Assembly: GCF_017086365.1 (NCBI RefSeq)
Contig: NZ_CP070969.1
Coordinates: forward strand, 1,178,001-1,242,000
Origin: Paenibacillus tianjinensis
GTDB lineage: Bacteria > Bacillota > Bacilli > Paenibacillales > Paenibacillaceae
Direction: 5' to 3'
Length of the DNA stretch: 64,000 nt
The stretch's first letter is position 1. Each line of letters opens with the position of its first letter. The position numbers were made by a program, and so were the translations under genes. Below the pieces are notes generated by a model. That model saw only the letters and a list, made by a program, of their open reading frames with translations. It had not been told where the DNA came from and did no database searches. Shown here piece by piece: positions 17,277 through 26,704 of this stretch.

Positions 17277-18131
17277 ATGAAGAAAAAATGGATTCATTCC
17301 TTGCTGCTGGTTACTGCTGTTGCTCTATTCACTGCGGGATGCGGCAACAATAACGAAGCTTCGGGTTCGGGCAGCGATTCCTCCGGACAAGAGAGCAAGA
17401 CGCTGCGGATCAGCTTCAACCCGGGGCCATACAGTGACCAGTTCAAGAACGGTGTCGCACCTTATCTGGAGAAGAAAGGGTATACGATTACTTATAAAGA
17501 ATTTACAGACGGCATTCAACCTAATGTGGCTGTAGCTAACGGGGAGATAGATGCGAATGTATTCCAGCACTCTCTGTATTTGAAATCTATTAATGAAAGA
17601 GAAAAAATCGATCTGGTGGGTGTAGTGCAAGTACCAACCCCGCCGATGGGCCTCTACTCCAAAAAGCATACCAGTCTGGATGAGGTAAGCGATGGTGATC
17701 AGATCAATCTGCCGAATGAGCCCGTAAATATGCTGCGCGCCCTTAACGTACTGAAAGATGTAGGCTGGATTACACTGAAGGATAATATTGACCCGCTGCA
17801 GACTTCATTAGCCGATATTACCTCAAATCCTCATAAACTGAAGTTCATTGCCACTGAGCCGGCCCAAGGCCCGCGTGCTCTGGAGGATGTAGACTACGCT
17901 GCTATACAGGGGAATTTCGCCGTATCGAACAATATTAAACTGACTACAGCGCTGCAGCTGGAAAATATGACGGATCCGTTTACGAATGTTGTAGCGGTGG
18001 ACAGCAAGAACAAGGATGCCCAGTTTGTCAAAGATATCATTGAAGGCTATCATTCCGCTGAATTCCAGGAATATATCAAGTCGAAACCGGACTATGAAGG
18101 ATACAGATTGCCTGACTACTTTAAGCAATAA
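17277..18131 (+). CDS. metQ: MetQ-type substrate-binding lipoprotein (NlpA family)
   Basis: This is a 284-residue lipoprotein of the NlpA/MetQ family that delivers methionine to the MetNI importer. The signal peptide ends in the lipobox FTAGC with Cys22, then a Ser/Gly/Asn linker. Family blocks include FNPGPYSDQFK, DGIQPNVAVANGEIDANVFQH and the DYAAIQGNFA segment. GGGGGAG precedes the ATG. It heads an operon in which an aminotransferase is placed before metN and metI, unlike the common metNIQ order. The ligand may be methionine or a methionine-derived compound (inference). Confidence 0.88.
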   Translation: MKKKWIHSLLLVTAVALFTAGCGNNNEASGSGSDSSGQESKTLRISFNPGPYSDQFKNGVAPYLEKKGYTITYKEFTDGIQPNVAVANGEIDANVFQHSLYLKSINEREKIDLVGVVQVPTPPMGLYSKKHTSLDEVSDGDQINLPNEPVNMLRALNVLKDVGWITLKDNIDPLQTSLADITSNPHKLKFIATEPAQGPRALEDVDYAAIQGNFAVSNNIKLTTALQLENMTDPFTNVVAVDSKNKDAQFVKDIIEGYHSAEFQEYIKSKPDYEGYRLPDYFKQ

Positions 18132-18302
18132 AAGAAGCTAAACAGAGAAGAGACTCACGATCTGGTCTGCCGTTCCCCTTATGCGGATTGTTCCGCAGCA
18201 AGTTTTGTTCGAGCCAAGCGATGCTGTATGGCCTGCAAAACGGCAAGGAGGAGCGGCAGATCATTGTCTATTCCACAGAACCTGCAAAGAGGTGCAATAT
18301 AT

Positions 18303-19514
18303 ATGGACTTTAAGCCTTCTACTGTAGTCACAGAACTCCCCGGCAATTATTTCAATGCGATGAAGGCCAAGATCGCCTTATATCGCAGCAAGGGAATGGA
18401 TGTCATCGATCTGGCCAGCGGCAATCCCGACCAGCCGACCCCGCAGCATATTATCAATGCGCTGAAAGAGGCGATCGACAAGCCGGAGAATCAGGGCTAC
18501 CCGCCCTTTTACGGCAAAACAGGCACCCTTGAAGCCATAGCCGCGTTCTATAAACGCGAATATAGCGTTGAGCTTGACCCGGAGACAGAAATTGCAGTGT
18601 TCAACGGTTCGGGGATCGGCGTGACCGGAATTCCGCAGAGTCTGCTTAACCCCGGTGACATCCTGCTTACTGCAGACCCGGCTTATCCCGCCTACCATGC
18701 AGCGGCTGCACTGGCCCGGGCCCGGGTTCACACGATTCCCGTCTATGAAGAGGAGGGGTTCCTTCCGGATTACAGCACAGTTCCCAAAGAGATTGCCCGA
18801 AAGGTCAAGCTGCTGATGCTGAACTATCCGAACAATCCGACCGGAGCGGTAGCCACGGAGGAATTCTTTGAAAAGACGCTTGCTTTTGCGGCGGCCTATG
18901 AATTTCCGGTGCTGAATGATTTCGCTTACGGCGCATTCGGCTTTGACGGCTATAAGCCGCTCAGCCTGCTGCAGCAGCCGGGGGGCAAGGAATACGGCGT
19001 CGAAACCTACACGGCTTCCAAAACCTACAATATGGCCGGATGGCGCTTCGGCTTTGCTGCAGGCAATGCCTCAATTATTGCCGCGCTCAAGCATTATCAC
19101 ACTCAGGCATACAGCACAGTATTCGGTGCGGTTCAGGATGCGGCGGTTGCCGCCCTGCTGGGGCCGCAGGAGGCTGTGCAGGAGCTGGGCAAGCTGTATG
19201 AGCGGCGGCGCGATGTTCTTGTCAGCCGGCTGCGGGACATTGGATGGGACGTTGCCGCTCCGAAGGGTACTTTTTTTGCCTGGTTTAAGGTGCCGGAAGG
19301 CTACAGCGGTGAATCCTTTGCCGGGCGGCTGCTGGATGAAGCGCAGGTGGCTGTAGCCCAGGGTGGCGGTTTTGGTGCCCAAGGCAGCAACTATATCCGG
19401 CTCAGCCTGGTAAACAGTGAAGAAAAGCTGAACGAGGCTGTGGACCGGATTGCTGCGGCTGGTATTTTTAAGCGGGCGGTGTCTGCTTGGGGTCAGGAGG
19501 CCAAAGACGCATGA
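18303..19514 (+). CDS. PLP-dependent class I/II aminotransferase in the met operon
   Basis: This is a 403-residue fold-type I aminotransferase. It shows NYPNNPTGA at residues 174-182, Asp206 for the pyridine nitrogen, and the Schiff-base lysine Lys240 in ASKTYNMAGWR. I start it at 18303, where AGAGGTG lies upstream; an in-frame extension to 18228 has no matching start site. It sits between metQ and metN and overlaps metN by four bases, so methionine or its oxoacid 4-methylthio-2-oxobutanoate is a plausible substrate, as for E. coli YbdL. This is inference from context. The 171 bases before it hold only a small hairpin at 18182-18197. Confidence 0.87.
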   Translation: MDFKPSTVVTELPGNYFNAMKAKIALYRSKGMDVIDLASGNPDQPTPQHIINALKEAIDKPENQGYPPFYGKTGTLEAIAAFYKREYSVELDPETEIAVFNGSGIGVTGIPQSLLNPGDILLTADPAYPAYHAAAALARARVHTIPVYEEEGFLPDYSTVPKEIARKVKLLMLNYPNNPTGAVATEEFFEKTLAFAAAYEFPVLNDFAYGAFGFDGYKPLSLLQQPGGKEYGVETYTASKTYNMAGWRFGFAAGNASIIAALKHYHTQAYSTVFGAVQDAAVAALLGPQEAVQELGKLYERRRDVLVSRLRDIGWDVAAPKGTFFAWFKVPEGYSGESFAGRLLDEAQVAVAQGGGFGAQGSNYIRLSLVNSEEKLNEAVDRIAAAGIFKRAVSAWGQEAKDA

Positions 19515-20530
19515 TTGAAATCAGAAATGTGCACAAAACCTTTACACGCAAAGGACAATCGATAGAAGCCTTAAGAGGAGTCAGCCTGAGTATCGCTAAA
19601 GGGGATATCTTCGGGGTTATCGGCTACAGCGGTGCGGGAAAAAGCACACTGATCCGTCTGGTCAATTATCTGGAACGTCCGACCAGCGGTGAAGTGTTCG
19701 TGCAGGGCGAGCCGCTCTCCGGATACAGCCCGGCGGAGCTAAGGCAGGTAAAGAAAAAGATCGGGATGATCTTTCAGCACTTCAACCTGCTGGAATCGAA
19801 GACGGTGTTCGACAACATCGCCATCCCCCTTGTATTGCTGAAGAGAAGCAAGCAGGAAATCCGTGAACGTGTAACCGAGCTGCTGGAGTTCACCGGGCTA
19901 AGTGATAAGGCAAACAGCTACCCTAAAGAGCTGTCCGGCGGGCAAAAGCAGCGGGTCGGTATCGCCCGGGCGCTGGCGAGCAACCCCTCCATCCTGCTCT
20001 GCGATGAAGCGACCTCGGCACTTGATCCACAGACGACTAAATCCATTCTGGAGCTGCTGAAACGGATTAACGAAGCCTATAACATTACAATCATGATTAT
20101 TACCCATGAGATGGCTGTCATCCAGCAAATCTGCAATAAGGTCGCCGTAATGGAGAAGGGGGAGATTATTGAGCAGGGAAATGTGCTTGATGTCTTTGGC
20201 AGCCCGCTTCATCCCACCACGCAGAACTTCGTACAGACCGTTATTCATAACTCAGTGCCGCAAAGTGTGCTGCATACGCTGAAGGCGGAGAACGGACGGC
20301 GGCTGTTTAAGCTCAAATTTGTCGGCGGAGCAGCCTCGGAGCCGATCATTAACAGCCTGATCCGCAGATATGAGGTTAACGTGAATATTTTGTTCGCCAA
20401 TATGACGGAAATCCAACAGACCACGCTGGGCAATATGATTCTGCAGATGCATGGTGAGAATACAGTGATCGACCAGGCGGCTTCTTTTATAGTAAGCCAA
20501 GGGGTTGAAATTACGGAGGTGGAAGCCTGA
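19511..20530 (+). CDS. metN: Methionine ABC transporter ATP-binding protein MetN
   Basis: This is the 339-residue ATPase of the methionine importer. Walker A is GYSGAGKST at 38-46, the signature LSGGQ at 141-145 and Walker B ILLCDEA at 161-167. The last 80 or so residues (RLFKLKFVGGAASEP to the end) form the NIL domain, which in MetN binds methionine and inhibits transport. The start at 19511 has AGGAGG 10 bases upstream and overlaps the aminotransferase stop (ATGA). metI follows with no gap. Confidence 0.94.
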   Translation: MIEIRNVHKTFTRKGQSIEALRGVSLSIAKGDIFGVIGYSGAGKSTLIRLVNYLERPTSGEVFVQGEPLSGYSPAELRQVKKKIGMIFQHFNLLESKTVFDNIAIPLVLLKRSKQEIRERVTELLEFTGLSDKANSYPKELSGGQKQRVGIARALASNPSILLCDEATSALDPQTTKSILELLKRINEAYNITIMIITHEMAVIQQICNKVAVMEKGEIIEQGNVLDVFGSPLHPTTQNFVQTVIHNSVPQSVLHTLKAENGRRLFKLKFVGGAASEPIINSLIRRYEVNVNILFANMTEIQQTTLGNMILQMHGENTVIDQAASFIVSQGVEITEVEA

Positions 20531-21190
20531 ATGTTCGATACAGTAATTACTTCGGAGCAACTGTTTCAAGCTCTGCGGGAAACCGTGGTGATGGTGGGCG
20601 TATCACTCTTTTTTGGAGCGCTGCTGGGTATTCCGATCGGCATCGTGTTAGTGATTACACGTCCCGGCGGTATTCTCGAGAACCGGTTGATATACGCCGT
20701 GCTGAATCCGCTGATCAACATTATCCGCTCGCTGCCGTTTATTATTTTGCTGGTGGCCATCATCCCCTTTACCCGGCTTCTCGTGCATACCTCGATCGGT
20801 ACCAGTGCAGCGATTGTGCCGTTAATCGTCTACGTGGCTCCGTATATCGGACGGCTGGTGGAGAACTCCTTACTTGAAGTCAGCCCTGGCATTCTGGAGG
20901 CTGCCGAGGCTATGGGGGCAACGACCTTTCAGGTCATTTGGCATTTTCTGCTCCCTGAGGCCTTTGGCTCTCTCATTCTAACCATGACTACCGCAATGAT
21001 CGGGCTGGTCGGAGCAACTGCGATGGCAGGAACGGTAGGCGGCGGAGGCATTGGCGATCTGGCGATCTCTTACGGCTACCAGCGTTTCGACACCTTTGTC
21101 ATGATCGTGACGGTGATCATTCTGATCATATTTGTCCAGGGCATCCAGTCGGCCGGGAACCGCTTGGCCCGTAAAGCCCGCCGTGATTAG
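20531..21190 (+). CDS. metI: Methionine ABC transporter permease MetI
   Basis: This 219-residue inner-membrane subunit of the methionine importer has about five transmembrane helices. It carries the MetI block NIIRSLPFIILLVAIIPFTRLLVHTSIG and the ATPase-contact loop EAAEAMGATTFQVIWHFLLPEA, followed by MAGTVGGGGIGDLA. The ATG directly follows the metN stop. It ends in TAG 30 bases before the dehydrogenase gene. Confidence 0.94.
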   Translation: MFDTVITSEQLFQALRETVVMVGVSLFFGALLGIPIGIVLVITRPGGILENRLIYAVLNPLINIIRSLPFIILLVAIIPFTRLLVHTSIGTSAAIVPLIVYVAPYIGRLVENSLLEVSPGILEAAEAMGATTFQVIWHFLLPEAFGSLILTMTTAMIGLVGATAMAGTVGGGGIGDLAISYGYQRFDTFVMIVTVIILIIFVQGIQSAGNRLARKARRD

Positions 21191-21220
21191 TGAAAGGAAC
21201 AGGGAGGAGATAATCAAGCT

Positions 21221-22381
21221 ATGGATCAGCCAATAATCGTCCGCGCCGCGCCTCAGGAATATATTTGCCGCGCGGGAAGCTGGGGCAGTCTGGAACAGCA
21301 TCTACAGAGACGGGAAATCAGCCGGGTGCTTGTAGTAAGAGGTGGGCAGTCATGGATTGCGGCAGCGCCGTTCTGGCCGGAGCTTACAGAGACGGAGACG
21401 CATTTTTACAGGTACAGCGGTGAATGCACTTATAGTGAACGAGATACGATTGCCGCCTATGCTGCGGATCATCAGCTTCAGGCCGTAATCGGTGTGGGCG
21501 GCGGGAAAATTACCGATCTGGTAAAATCAGCGGCGGCTAAGCTGAATATACCGGCAGTGATTCTTCCAACACTTGCAGCGACTTGTGCGGCCTGGTCTTC
21601 TCTCAGCGTGATGTATGATGAGCATGGCGAATTCATCCGCTTTGATATCTTCCCGCGCAGCAATGCGCTTGTGCTGCTGGACCCGGCGGTGATTGCCGCT
21701 TCCCCGCCTGAGCTGCTGACTGCCGGAATCGGAGATACACTGGCTAAATGGTATGAAGCAGATGTGATCATCAGAAATCTGGACTCCCCGCCGCTTGAAG
21801 TGGAGCTGGGCTGGTATGCGGCGCGTAAATGCCGCGAGAATCTGCTGAAGTACAGCGGGGAGGCGCTTGCTGCTATAAGAGCGGGCGAGCTGAACGATGC
21901 CTTGGTGCGGATCATTGAAACGAATATTATGGCCGGCGGTCTGGTCGGCGGATTCGCTGAGGATTACGGGCGGACGGCGGGAGCCCATTCGATTCATGAT
22001 GCCCTGACCGGCATTCCCGAGTCCCACCGGGTGCTGCATGGCAGCAAGGTGGCTTACGGTGTGCTGGTCCAGCTGGCGCTCGAAAATAACTGGAGCGAGA
22101 TTGCTGCTCTGCTGCCCTTTTATGAGCAGATTGGCTTACCGGCCAGTCTCGGTGATCTGGGGCTTGCGCATTTGACGCGCGGGGATCTGCTGAAGCTCGG
22201 CAGCCGGGCGGCTGTACCGGAAGCATCCATTCACCGGATGCCGGGTATCATTACCGCCGAAGCTGTCGCAGGTGCGGTAGAAGAGCTGGAGGCATACATA
22301 AACAGGCGGAGATGCGAACCCGCATCAGCAGTAAACGGGCGGGAAAAGAATCCTCAAGGTGAAGGAGCAAAGGCAACATGA
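21221..22381 (+). CDS. Iron/zinc-dependent dehydrogenase, GldA/HcxA type
   Basis: This is a 386-residue group III metal-dependent alcohol dehydrogenase. The cofactor motif GVGGGKITD is at residues 91-99. Probable metal ligands Asp172, His256 and His273 are spaced as in glycerol dehydrogenase. The family includes glycerol dehydrogenase and E. coli HcxA (YbdH), which reduces short 2-oxoacids and is encoded beside the methionine aminotransferase YbdL. Lying between metI and mtnN, it may reduce 4-methylthio-2-oxobutanoate; this is inference. Its C-terminal 20 residues are a polar tail, and the stop overlaps mtnN (ATGA). Confidence 0.85.
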   Translation: MDQPIIVRAAPQEYICRAGSWGSLEQHLQRREISRVLVVRGGQSWIAAAPFWPELTETETHFYRYSGECTYSERDTIAAYAADHQLQAVIGVGGGKITDLVKSAAAKLNIPAVILPTLAATCAAWSSLSVMYDEHGEFIRFDIFPRSNALVLLDPAVIAASPPELLTAGIGDTLAKWYEADVIIRNLDSPPLEVELGWYAARKCRENLLKYSGEALAAIRAGELNDALVRIIETNIMAGGLVGGFAEDYGRTAGAHSIHDALTGIPESHRVLHGSKVAYGVLVQLALENNWSEIAALLPFYEQIGLPASLGDLGLAHLTRGDLLKLGSRAAVPEASIHRMPGIITAEAVAGAVEELEAYINRRRCEPASAVNGREKNPQGEGAKAT

Positions 22382-23088
22382 GCATAGCAATTATAGGCGC
22401 TATGGAAGAAGAGGTAGCCCTGCTGCTGTCCAAGATGCAGGATGTAATTGAACTTCGGGCTGGCGGCGGCAAGCTGTACAGCGGAAGCTTGAACGGGCGG
22501 GAGGTGGTGCTGCTTAAGTCAGGTATCGGCAAGGTGAACGCAGCGCTGACAACAACACTGCTACTGGAAAGGTTTCACTGCGAATTAATTATTAATACCG
22601 GAGCAGCCGGCGGTCTGGGGGCAGGGCTGCAGGTCGGTGATGTGGTAATCGCGGAAGAGCTGGTCTACAGTGATGTGGATGCTACGGCATTCAGCTATGC
22701 TTACGGTCAGGTGCCGCAGATGCCGCAGCGTTATCCGGTTTCAGCCGGACTACTTGAGCTGGCGGTAAAGGTGATTCAGCGGGGCCAACGGCAGGAGCAG
22801 GTTGTTGCCGGCCTGATTACAACGGCCGACTCGTTCATCAGCCAGCCGGAGCGGGCCGATGAGATCCGCAGCAGATTCCCGGAAGCCCTGGCTACGGATA
22901 TGGAAGGTACAGCGATTGCCCAGACGGCGTATCAGTTCGGTGTCCCGTTTTTGGCGGTCCGGTCGATCTCGGATATTGCCGGCGCCGGGGCTGCCGGCTT
23001 GTTCAAAGCTCACCTCGACCTTGCAGCGCAGAACTCGGCAGAGGTGGTGCTGGAAATTCTATCGCTGTACGAAACGCAGAAAGCTTGA
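22378..23088 (+). CDS. mtnN: 5'-methylthioadenosine/S-adenosylhomocysteine nucleosidase
   Basis: This 236-residue enzyme hydrolyses methylthioadenosine and S-adenosylhomocysteine to adenine and the thioribose or ribosyl-homocysteine product, which feeds LuxS. Catalytic residues match the family: Glu12 in GAMEEEV, Glu176 in TDMEG and Asp199 in RSISDIAG. The block INTGAAGGL is at 72-80. It overlaps the dehydrogenase by four bases and closes the methionine operon. About 265 bases of noncoding sequence follow, with no clear terminator. Confidence 0.95.
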   Translation: MSIAIIGAMEEEVALLLSKMQDVIELRAGGGKLYSGSLNGREVVLLKSGIGKVNAALTTTLLLERFHCELIINTGAAGGLGAGLQVGDVVIAEELVYSDVDATAFSYAYGQVPQMPQRYPVSAGLLELAVKVIQRGQRQEQVVAGLITTADSFISQPERADEIRSRFPEALATDMEGTAIAQTAYQFGVPFLAVRSISDIAGAGAAGLFKAHLDLAAQNSAEVVLEILSLYETQKA

Positions 23089-23353
23089 ATGAAACAAGAA
23101 TATAATAGAACAGACCAGCCGTCTTACAGGTACAGGAGAGCTTATTCATGCTCAGTCCCGGCCAAGCAGGACGGCTTTGTGCTGTCTGTCCCCAGGCTCC
23201 GCCTTGAGAAGGAGAAGACTTTACTTCCTGCGTCTCTGTACATTCCTCCTCTCTGTTCTGTAAACTAATAAGAGATATATCACTTCCAGGTAAAGGGTTT
23301 AACACTATAATTCGGGAAAAGGTGATTTGACCTAAAGATAGGAGGATAAGAGA

Positions 23354-23935
23354 ATGTCTCAATCTGTAATTCCAATTATGCTGGATATTCCAGAGAGTTT
23401 TGAAACAGAGCGTCTGCTGATCCGGGCTGCGCGCTGGGGCGATGGAGCAGAGATGAATGAGGCGATCGCAGAGAGTCTGAATGAGCTGAAGCCGTGGATG
23501 ATTTTTGCCCAAAGCCTGCAGACGCCCGAGGAAACCGAGCAATACGCACGGGAGTCGCGGCTCAAATATCTCGACCGGAGCAATATGCACATGAATATTT
23601 ATAACAAGGCTGATGGAACCTTCATCGGCTGCAGCGGCCTCCACCATATAGACTGGGATGTCCGCGCTTTTGAGCTTGGATACTGGATCAGAAGCTCCTG
23701 CGCGGGAAAGGGGTATATGACGGAAGCGGTGAATGCGATCACAGAGTTTACTATCCGGGAGCTGGAGGCTAACCGGATTGAGATCCGGTGCAGCGGACGG
23801 AATACCAAAAGCGCAGCTGTGGCGGAGCGAACGGGGTATACACTGGACGGCATTTTGCGGTGTAACACACGCGGCTTTGACGGAGAGCTTCATGACACGA
23901 AAGTATATGCGAAGGTGCGCGGGGCGGAATTTTAA
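23354..23935 (+). CDS. GNAT acetyltransferase, RimJ/RimL type
   Basis: This is a 193-residue acetyltransferase of the RimJ/RimL/YdaF group, which acetylates N-termini of ribosomal or other proteins. The start ETERLLIRAARWGD is characteristic. The acetyl-CoA motif is GYWIRSSCAGKGYMTEAVNAI, and the end RNTKSAAVAERTGYTLDGILR is the usual motif B. AGGAGG lies before the ATG. It ends 18 bases before the ABC exporter gene and may be cotranscribed with it. The substrate is unknown. Confidence 0.87.
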   Translation: MSQSVIPIMLDIPESFETERLLIRAARWGDGAEMNEAIAESLNELKPWMIFAQSLQTPEETEQYARESRLKYLDRSNMHMNIYNKADGTFIGCSGLHHIDWDVRAFELGYWIRSSCAGKGYMTEAVNAITEFTIRELEANRIEIRCSGRNTKSAAVAERTGYTLDGILRCNTRGFDGELHDTKVYAKVRGAEF

Positions 23936-23953
23936 AAGGGAGATGATCATCTA

Positions 23954-25777
23954 TTGAAGAAGAGTGCATTCTCCAGATTAAGTACATACATGCTCAGGCA
24001 TAAGCTGATTTATACGGTACTGCTGCTGACCACTTTAATTAGTATCGTCTATGATCTTACAACAGCCTGGTATCTGTCTAGAATCACCGATGCGGCGGTA
24101 CGCCTCGATGTGGGTGCGTTTTCGGGACTGATTGCGTTTGGCGTTGTCTTCTTGCTCGTAGGTTTGCTCAACAATTATGCGAGTGCCTATTTCAAAACGA
24201 ACGTCTCGGCCAAAATCAGAAATGAGCTGCGTCTGGAGATGATGGGCCACACGCTCCGTCTGCCGCAGTCCTATTTCGACCGCAACCATTCCGGCGATTT
24301 GCTGTCCCGGTTCACGAATGACAACCAATCGGTGGGTGAAGCCTGCGGAAGGGTAATGATCGATCTCATCCGCAATCCGCTGCTCGCGTTGGCAGCTTTT
24401 GCTTACTTGCTGTATATTAACTGGCTGCTCGCTTTAATCTGTTTTGCGATGGGTCCGCTGCTTTTTCTTACGGGTAAAGTATTCGGCAATGCGATGCGCA
24501 TGAATAGTGTGAAGCTGCAGGAAAGCATGAGCCGGACGACGTCTTTTTTGAATGATATCCTCGGGAGCAGTGTGGTGTTCAAGTCCTTTTCCATCGAACG
24601 CAGACTCCTGAAGCAGTATAAGGGACACAGTGAGGATATTAATGCGACAGAACAAAAGCGCGGTTCAATCGAAGGGGCTACAGGTGCGTTAGCGTCGGTG
24701 CTGGGTAATGCGACGTTCCTTCTGGCCCTGATTATTGCCGGATGGTTCGTAGCGAAGGGTAAGCTTGAGGTTGGGGCGATGATCGCATTTATTCAGCTGA
24801 TGAACTATCTGATCATGCCGTTCTCGTCGCTTCCGGGCCTGGTAGCCTCCATGCAGCAGTCGCTGGGTGCGGCGGAGCGGATTTTTGAAGTCATCGATGA
24901 GCCTGCCGAGGTCAAAGTTCTGCCGGAGCCGCTGGCGAAGCAGCCTGACTTCGAACGTCTGGTGCTCTCGGAGGTTTCCTTTCAATATCCGGATGCCGGA
25001 AAAGCCAGCCTGAGCAAGATCAGCATGGAGCTGCCGCAAGGCTCGCAAGTGGCGGTGGTCGGACCGAGCGGAGGCGGGAAATCCACACTGTTCAAGCTGC
25101 TGCTCGGGTTCTATACGCCGGATGAAGGTTCGATTGTAATTAACGAAACGGACATAACAGCATTAAGTCTGGACCACCTGAGAAGTTATTTTGCCTATGT
25201 GCCGCAGGAATCGGGTTTGTACACCGGAAGTATCCGCGATAATATTCAAAACGGGAGACCGGGTGCGCTGGAGGATGAGATTAATGAGGCGCTGCGGCAG
25301 GCGAACGCCTATGACTTTGTAATGGAGCTGCCGGATGGCATGGATACAGATATCGGTGAGCATGGCTCCAGGCTGTCCGGGGGCCAGCGCCAGCGCCTGT
25401 CGATTGCCAGAGCGATGCTGAAAAATGCTCCGGTTCTGCTGCTGGATGAAGCCACAGCGGCGCTGGATAATGAATCAGAAAAAATGGTTCAGCAGGCCAT
25501 CCGTAAGCTGATGAAGGATAAAACAACGATTGTTATCGCCCACCGCCTGTCGACCATTCAGAATGCTGATCTCATTCTGGTCATGGAGAACGGGGAGATT
25601 GTGGAACGCGGTAGCCACAACGAGCTGCTGGCAGCGGAAGGCCGGTATTATGATCTCTACCATTCGCAGCTGGAGCAGGAAGACGGCGCTTCGGAGGCTG
25701 GAATTACGGGAGTTGCTACTGTAAGAACGGTAACGACGGCAGCCCAATCGTTCACGGCTGCTGTAACCGGGCAATAA
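23954..25777 (+). CDS. ABC exporter, fused membrane and ATPase domains (BmrA/MsbA type)
   Basis: This is a 607-residue half-transporter. Residues 1 to about 320 hold six transmembrane helices, with the intracellular-loop block LPQSYFDRNHSGDLLSRFTND. The ATPase domain has Walker A GPSGGGKST at about 369-377, the signature LSGGQRQRLSIARA near 472 and Walker B VLLLDEATAALD near 492, plus IVIAHRLSTIQ. It would act as a homodimer exporting lipid, drug or peptide; no substrate clue is visible. The start is TTG at 23954, behind AAGGGAG. Confidence 0.9.
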   Translation: MKKSAFSRLSTYMLRHKLIYTVLLLTTLISIVYDLTTAWYLSRITDAAVRLDVGAFSGLIAFGVVFLLVGLLNNYASAYFKTNVSAKIRNELRLEMMGHTLRLPQSYFDRNHSGDLLSRFTNDNQSVGEACGRVMIDLIRNPLLALAAFAYLLYINWLLALICFAMGPLLFLTGKVFGNAMRMNSVKLQESMSRTTSFLNDILGSSVVFKSFSIERRLLKQYKGHSEDINATEQKRGSIEGATGALASVLGNATFLLALIIAGWFVAKGKLEVGAMIAFIQLMNYLIMPFSSLPGLVASMQQSLGAAERIFEVIDEPAEVKVLPEPLAKQPDFERLVLSEVSFQYPDAGKASLSKISMELPQGSQVAVVGPSGGGKSTLFKLLLGFYTPDEGSIVINETDITALSLDHLRSYFAYVPQESGLYTGSIRDNIQNGRPGALEDEINEALRQANAYDFVMELPDGMDTDIGEHGSRLSGGQRQRLSIARAMLKNAPVLLLDEATAALDNESEKMVQQAIRKLMKDKTTIVIAHRLSTIQNADLILVMENGEIVERGSHNELLAAEGRYYDLYHSQLEQEDGASEAGITGVATVRTVTTAAQSFTAAVTGQ

Positions 25778-25786
25778 AAGCATTAG

Positions 25787-25836
25787 AAAGGGTGCCTGGC
25801 GCCGGTTCTTCAAGAACCGGCGCCAGGCACCCTTTT
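25787..25836. terminator. Strong bidirectional terminator
   Basis: AAAGGGTGCCTGGCGCCGG and its complement form a near-perfect stem of over 20 bp, flanked by A and T runs. It separates the convergent ABC exporter and Cof-type phosphatase. Confidence 0.95.
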
Positions 25837-25854
25837 GTTAAGCAGACAAGCTGA

Positions 25855-26661
25855 TTATTCGGCTGTTTGCAGAATGAATTTATCGATGGCATATTTTACG
25901 CCGTCTTCGTTGTTGCTGAGGGTTACGAAATCGGCAATTTCCTTCAGTGCTGGAATGGCATTAGCCATGGCGACACCGAGGCCGGCCGCTTCCAGCATCT
26001 CATGATCGTTCCAGGAGTCGCCGACGGCGATCGTTTCGGACAGCTCGCAGCCGAAGTGCTGAGCCAGGAACTCAAGCGCAAGACCCTTGGTGCCTTCATG
26101 GTGCATGATCTCCAGGAAGTGAGGCTTTGATTTGGTGATGTGGACCGAATCGCCCAGCAGCTCACGGAGAATCGGTGACAGTTCATCCAGGAACGCCGGA
26201 TCATCGATGATGAGCATTTTTGGTGTTTTTTGCGGAACGAGCTTACCTTCCCAATCCGGCTCGATGTAATACTGGGTTCTGTTCAGCTGGGAGTATTCGA
26301 TCAGCTTCTGGTTTTCTTCGCGCGCATACAGCTTGTCGTCAATATAGGTCTGCAAGTGCAGGTCATGATCCACGCAGTACTGGAACAGCTTGCGCACGGC
26401 ATCCTGCGGCACGTAACGTTCGTAGAGCACTTTTTCGTCCATCAGATTCTTCACCAGTGCACCCTGGTAAGTGATGATCGGCACGTTCAATCCGGTCTGG
26501 CGGGCAATGGCCTGGGCAGAGGCATAGGCGCGGCCGGTTGCGAGAGTGACAACTACGCCAGCAGCGACAGCCTGCTCCAGCGCAGTTTGGGTGGCAGGGG
26601 TAACTTCCTTGTCATCATTAATCAGGGTGTCATCAATATCGATTGCAATCAGTTTGTACAT
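25855..26661 (-). CDS. Cof-type HAD phosphatase
   Basis: This is a 268-residue HAD hydrolase of the Cof/IIB subfamily. Motif I DIDDTL is at residues 8-13, motif II in VTLATGRAYAS, the conserved lysine near HEGTKGLAL and motif IV GDSWNDHEML, followed by GVAMANA. The large C2B cap between motifs II and III is typical. Members dephosphorylate sugar phosphates, FMN or PLP; the substrate is unknown. It is a single-gene unit. Confidence 0.9.
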   Translation of the reverse strand: MYKLIAIDIDDTLINDDKEVTPATQTALEQAVAAGVVVTLATGRAYASAQAIARQTGLNVPIITYQGALVKNLMDEKVLYERYVPQDAVRKLFQYCVDHDLHLQTYIDDKLYAREENQKLIEYSQLNRTQYYIEPDWEGKLVPQKTPKMLIIDDPAFLDELSPILRELLGDSVHITKSKPHFLEIMHHEGTKGLALEFLAQHFGCELSETIAVGDSWNDHEMLEAAGLGVAMANAIPALKEIADFVTLSNNEDGVKYAIDKFILQTAE

Positions 26662-26704
26662 TTGGGTTCTCTCCTAAAAGGTTATTGTACTAGTATAGAT
26701 GAAC

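Noticed and set aside
23089..23353. Gene or terminator in the interval after mtnN
   Set aside because: No open frame with a start site and only a weak AGCCGTC/GACGGCT pairing; nothing supportable.
23003..23950. 315-codon minus-strand frame opposite mtnN and a GNAT
   Set aside because: It overlaps two good plus-strand genes, matches no family I recognise and has no convincing start site.
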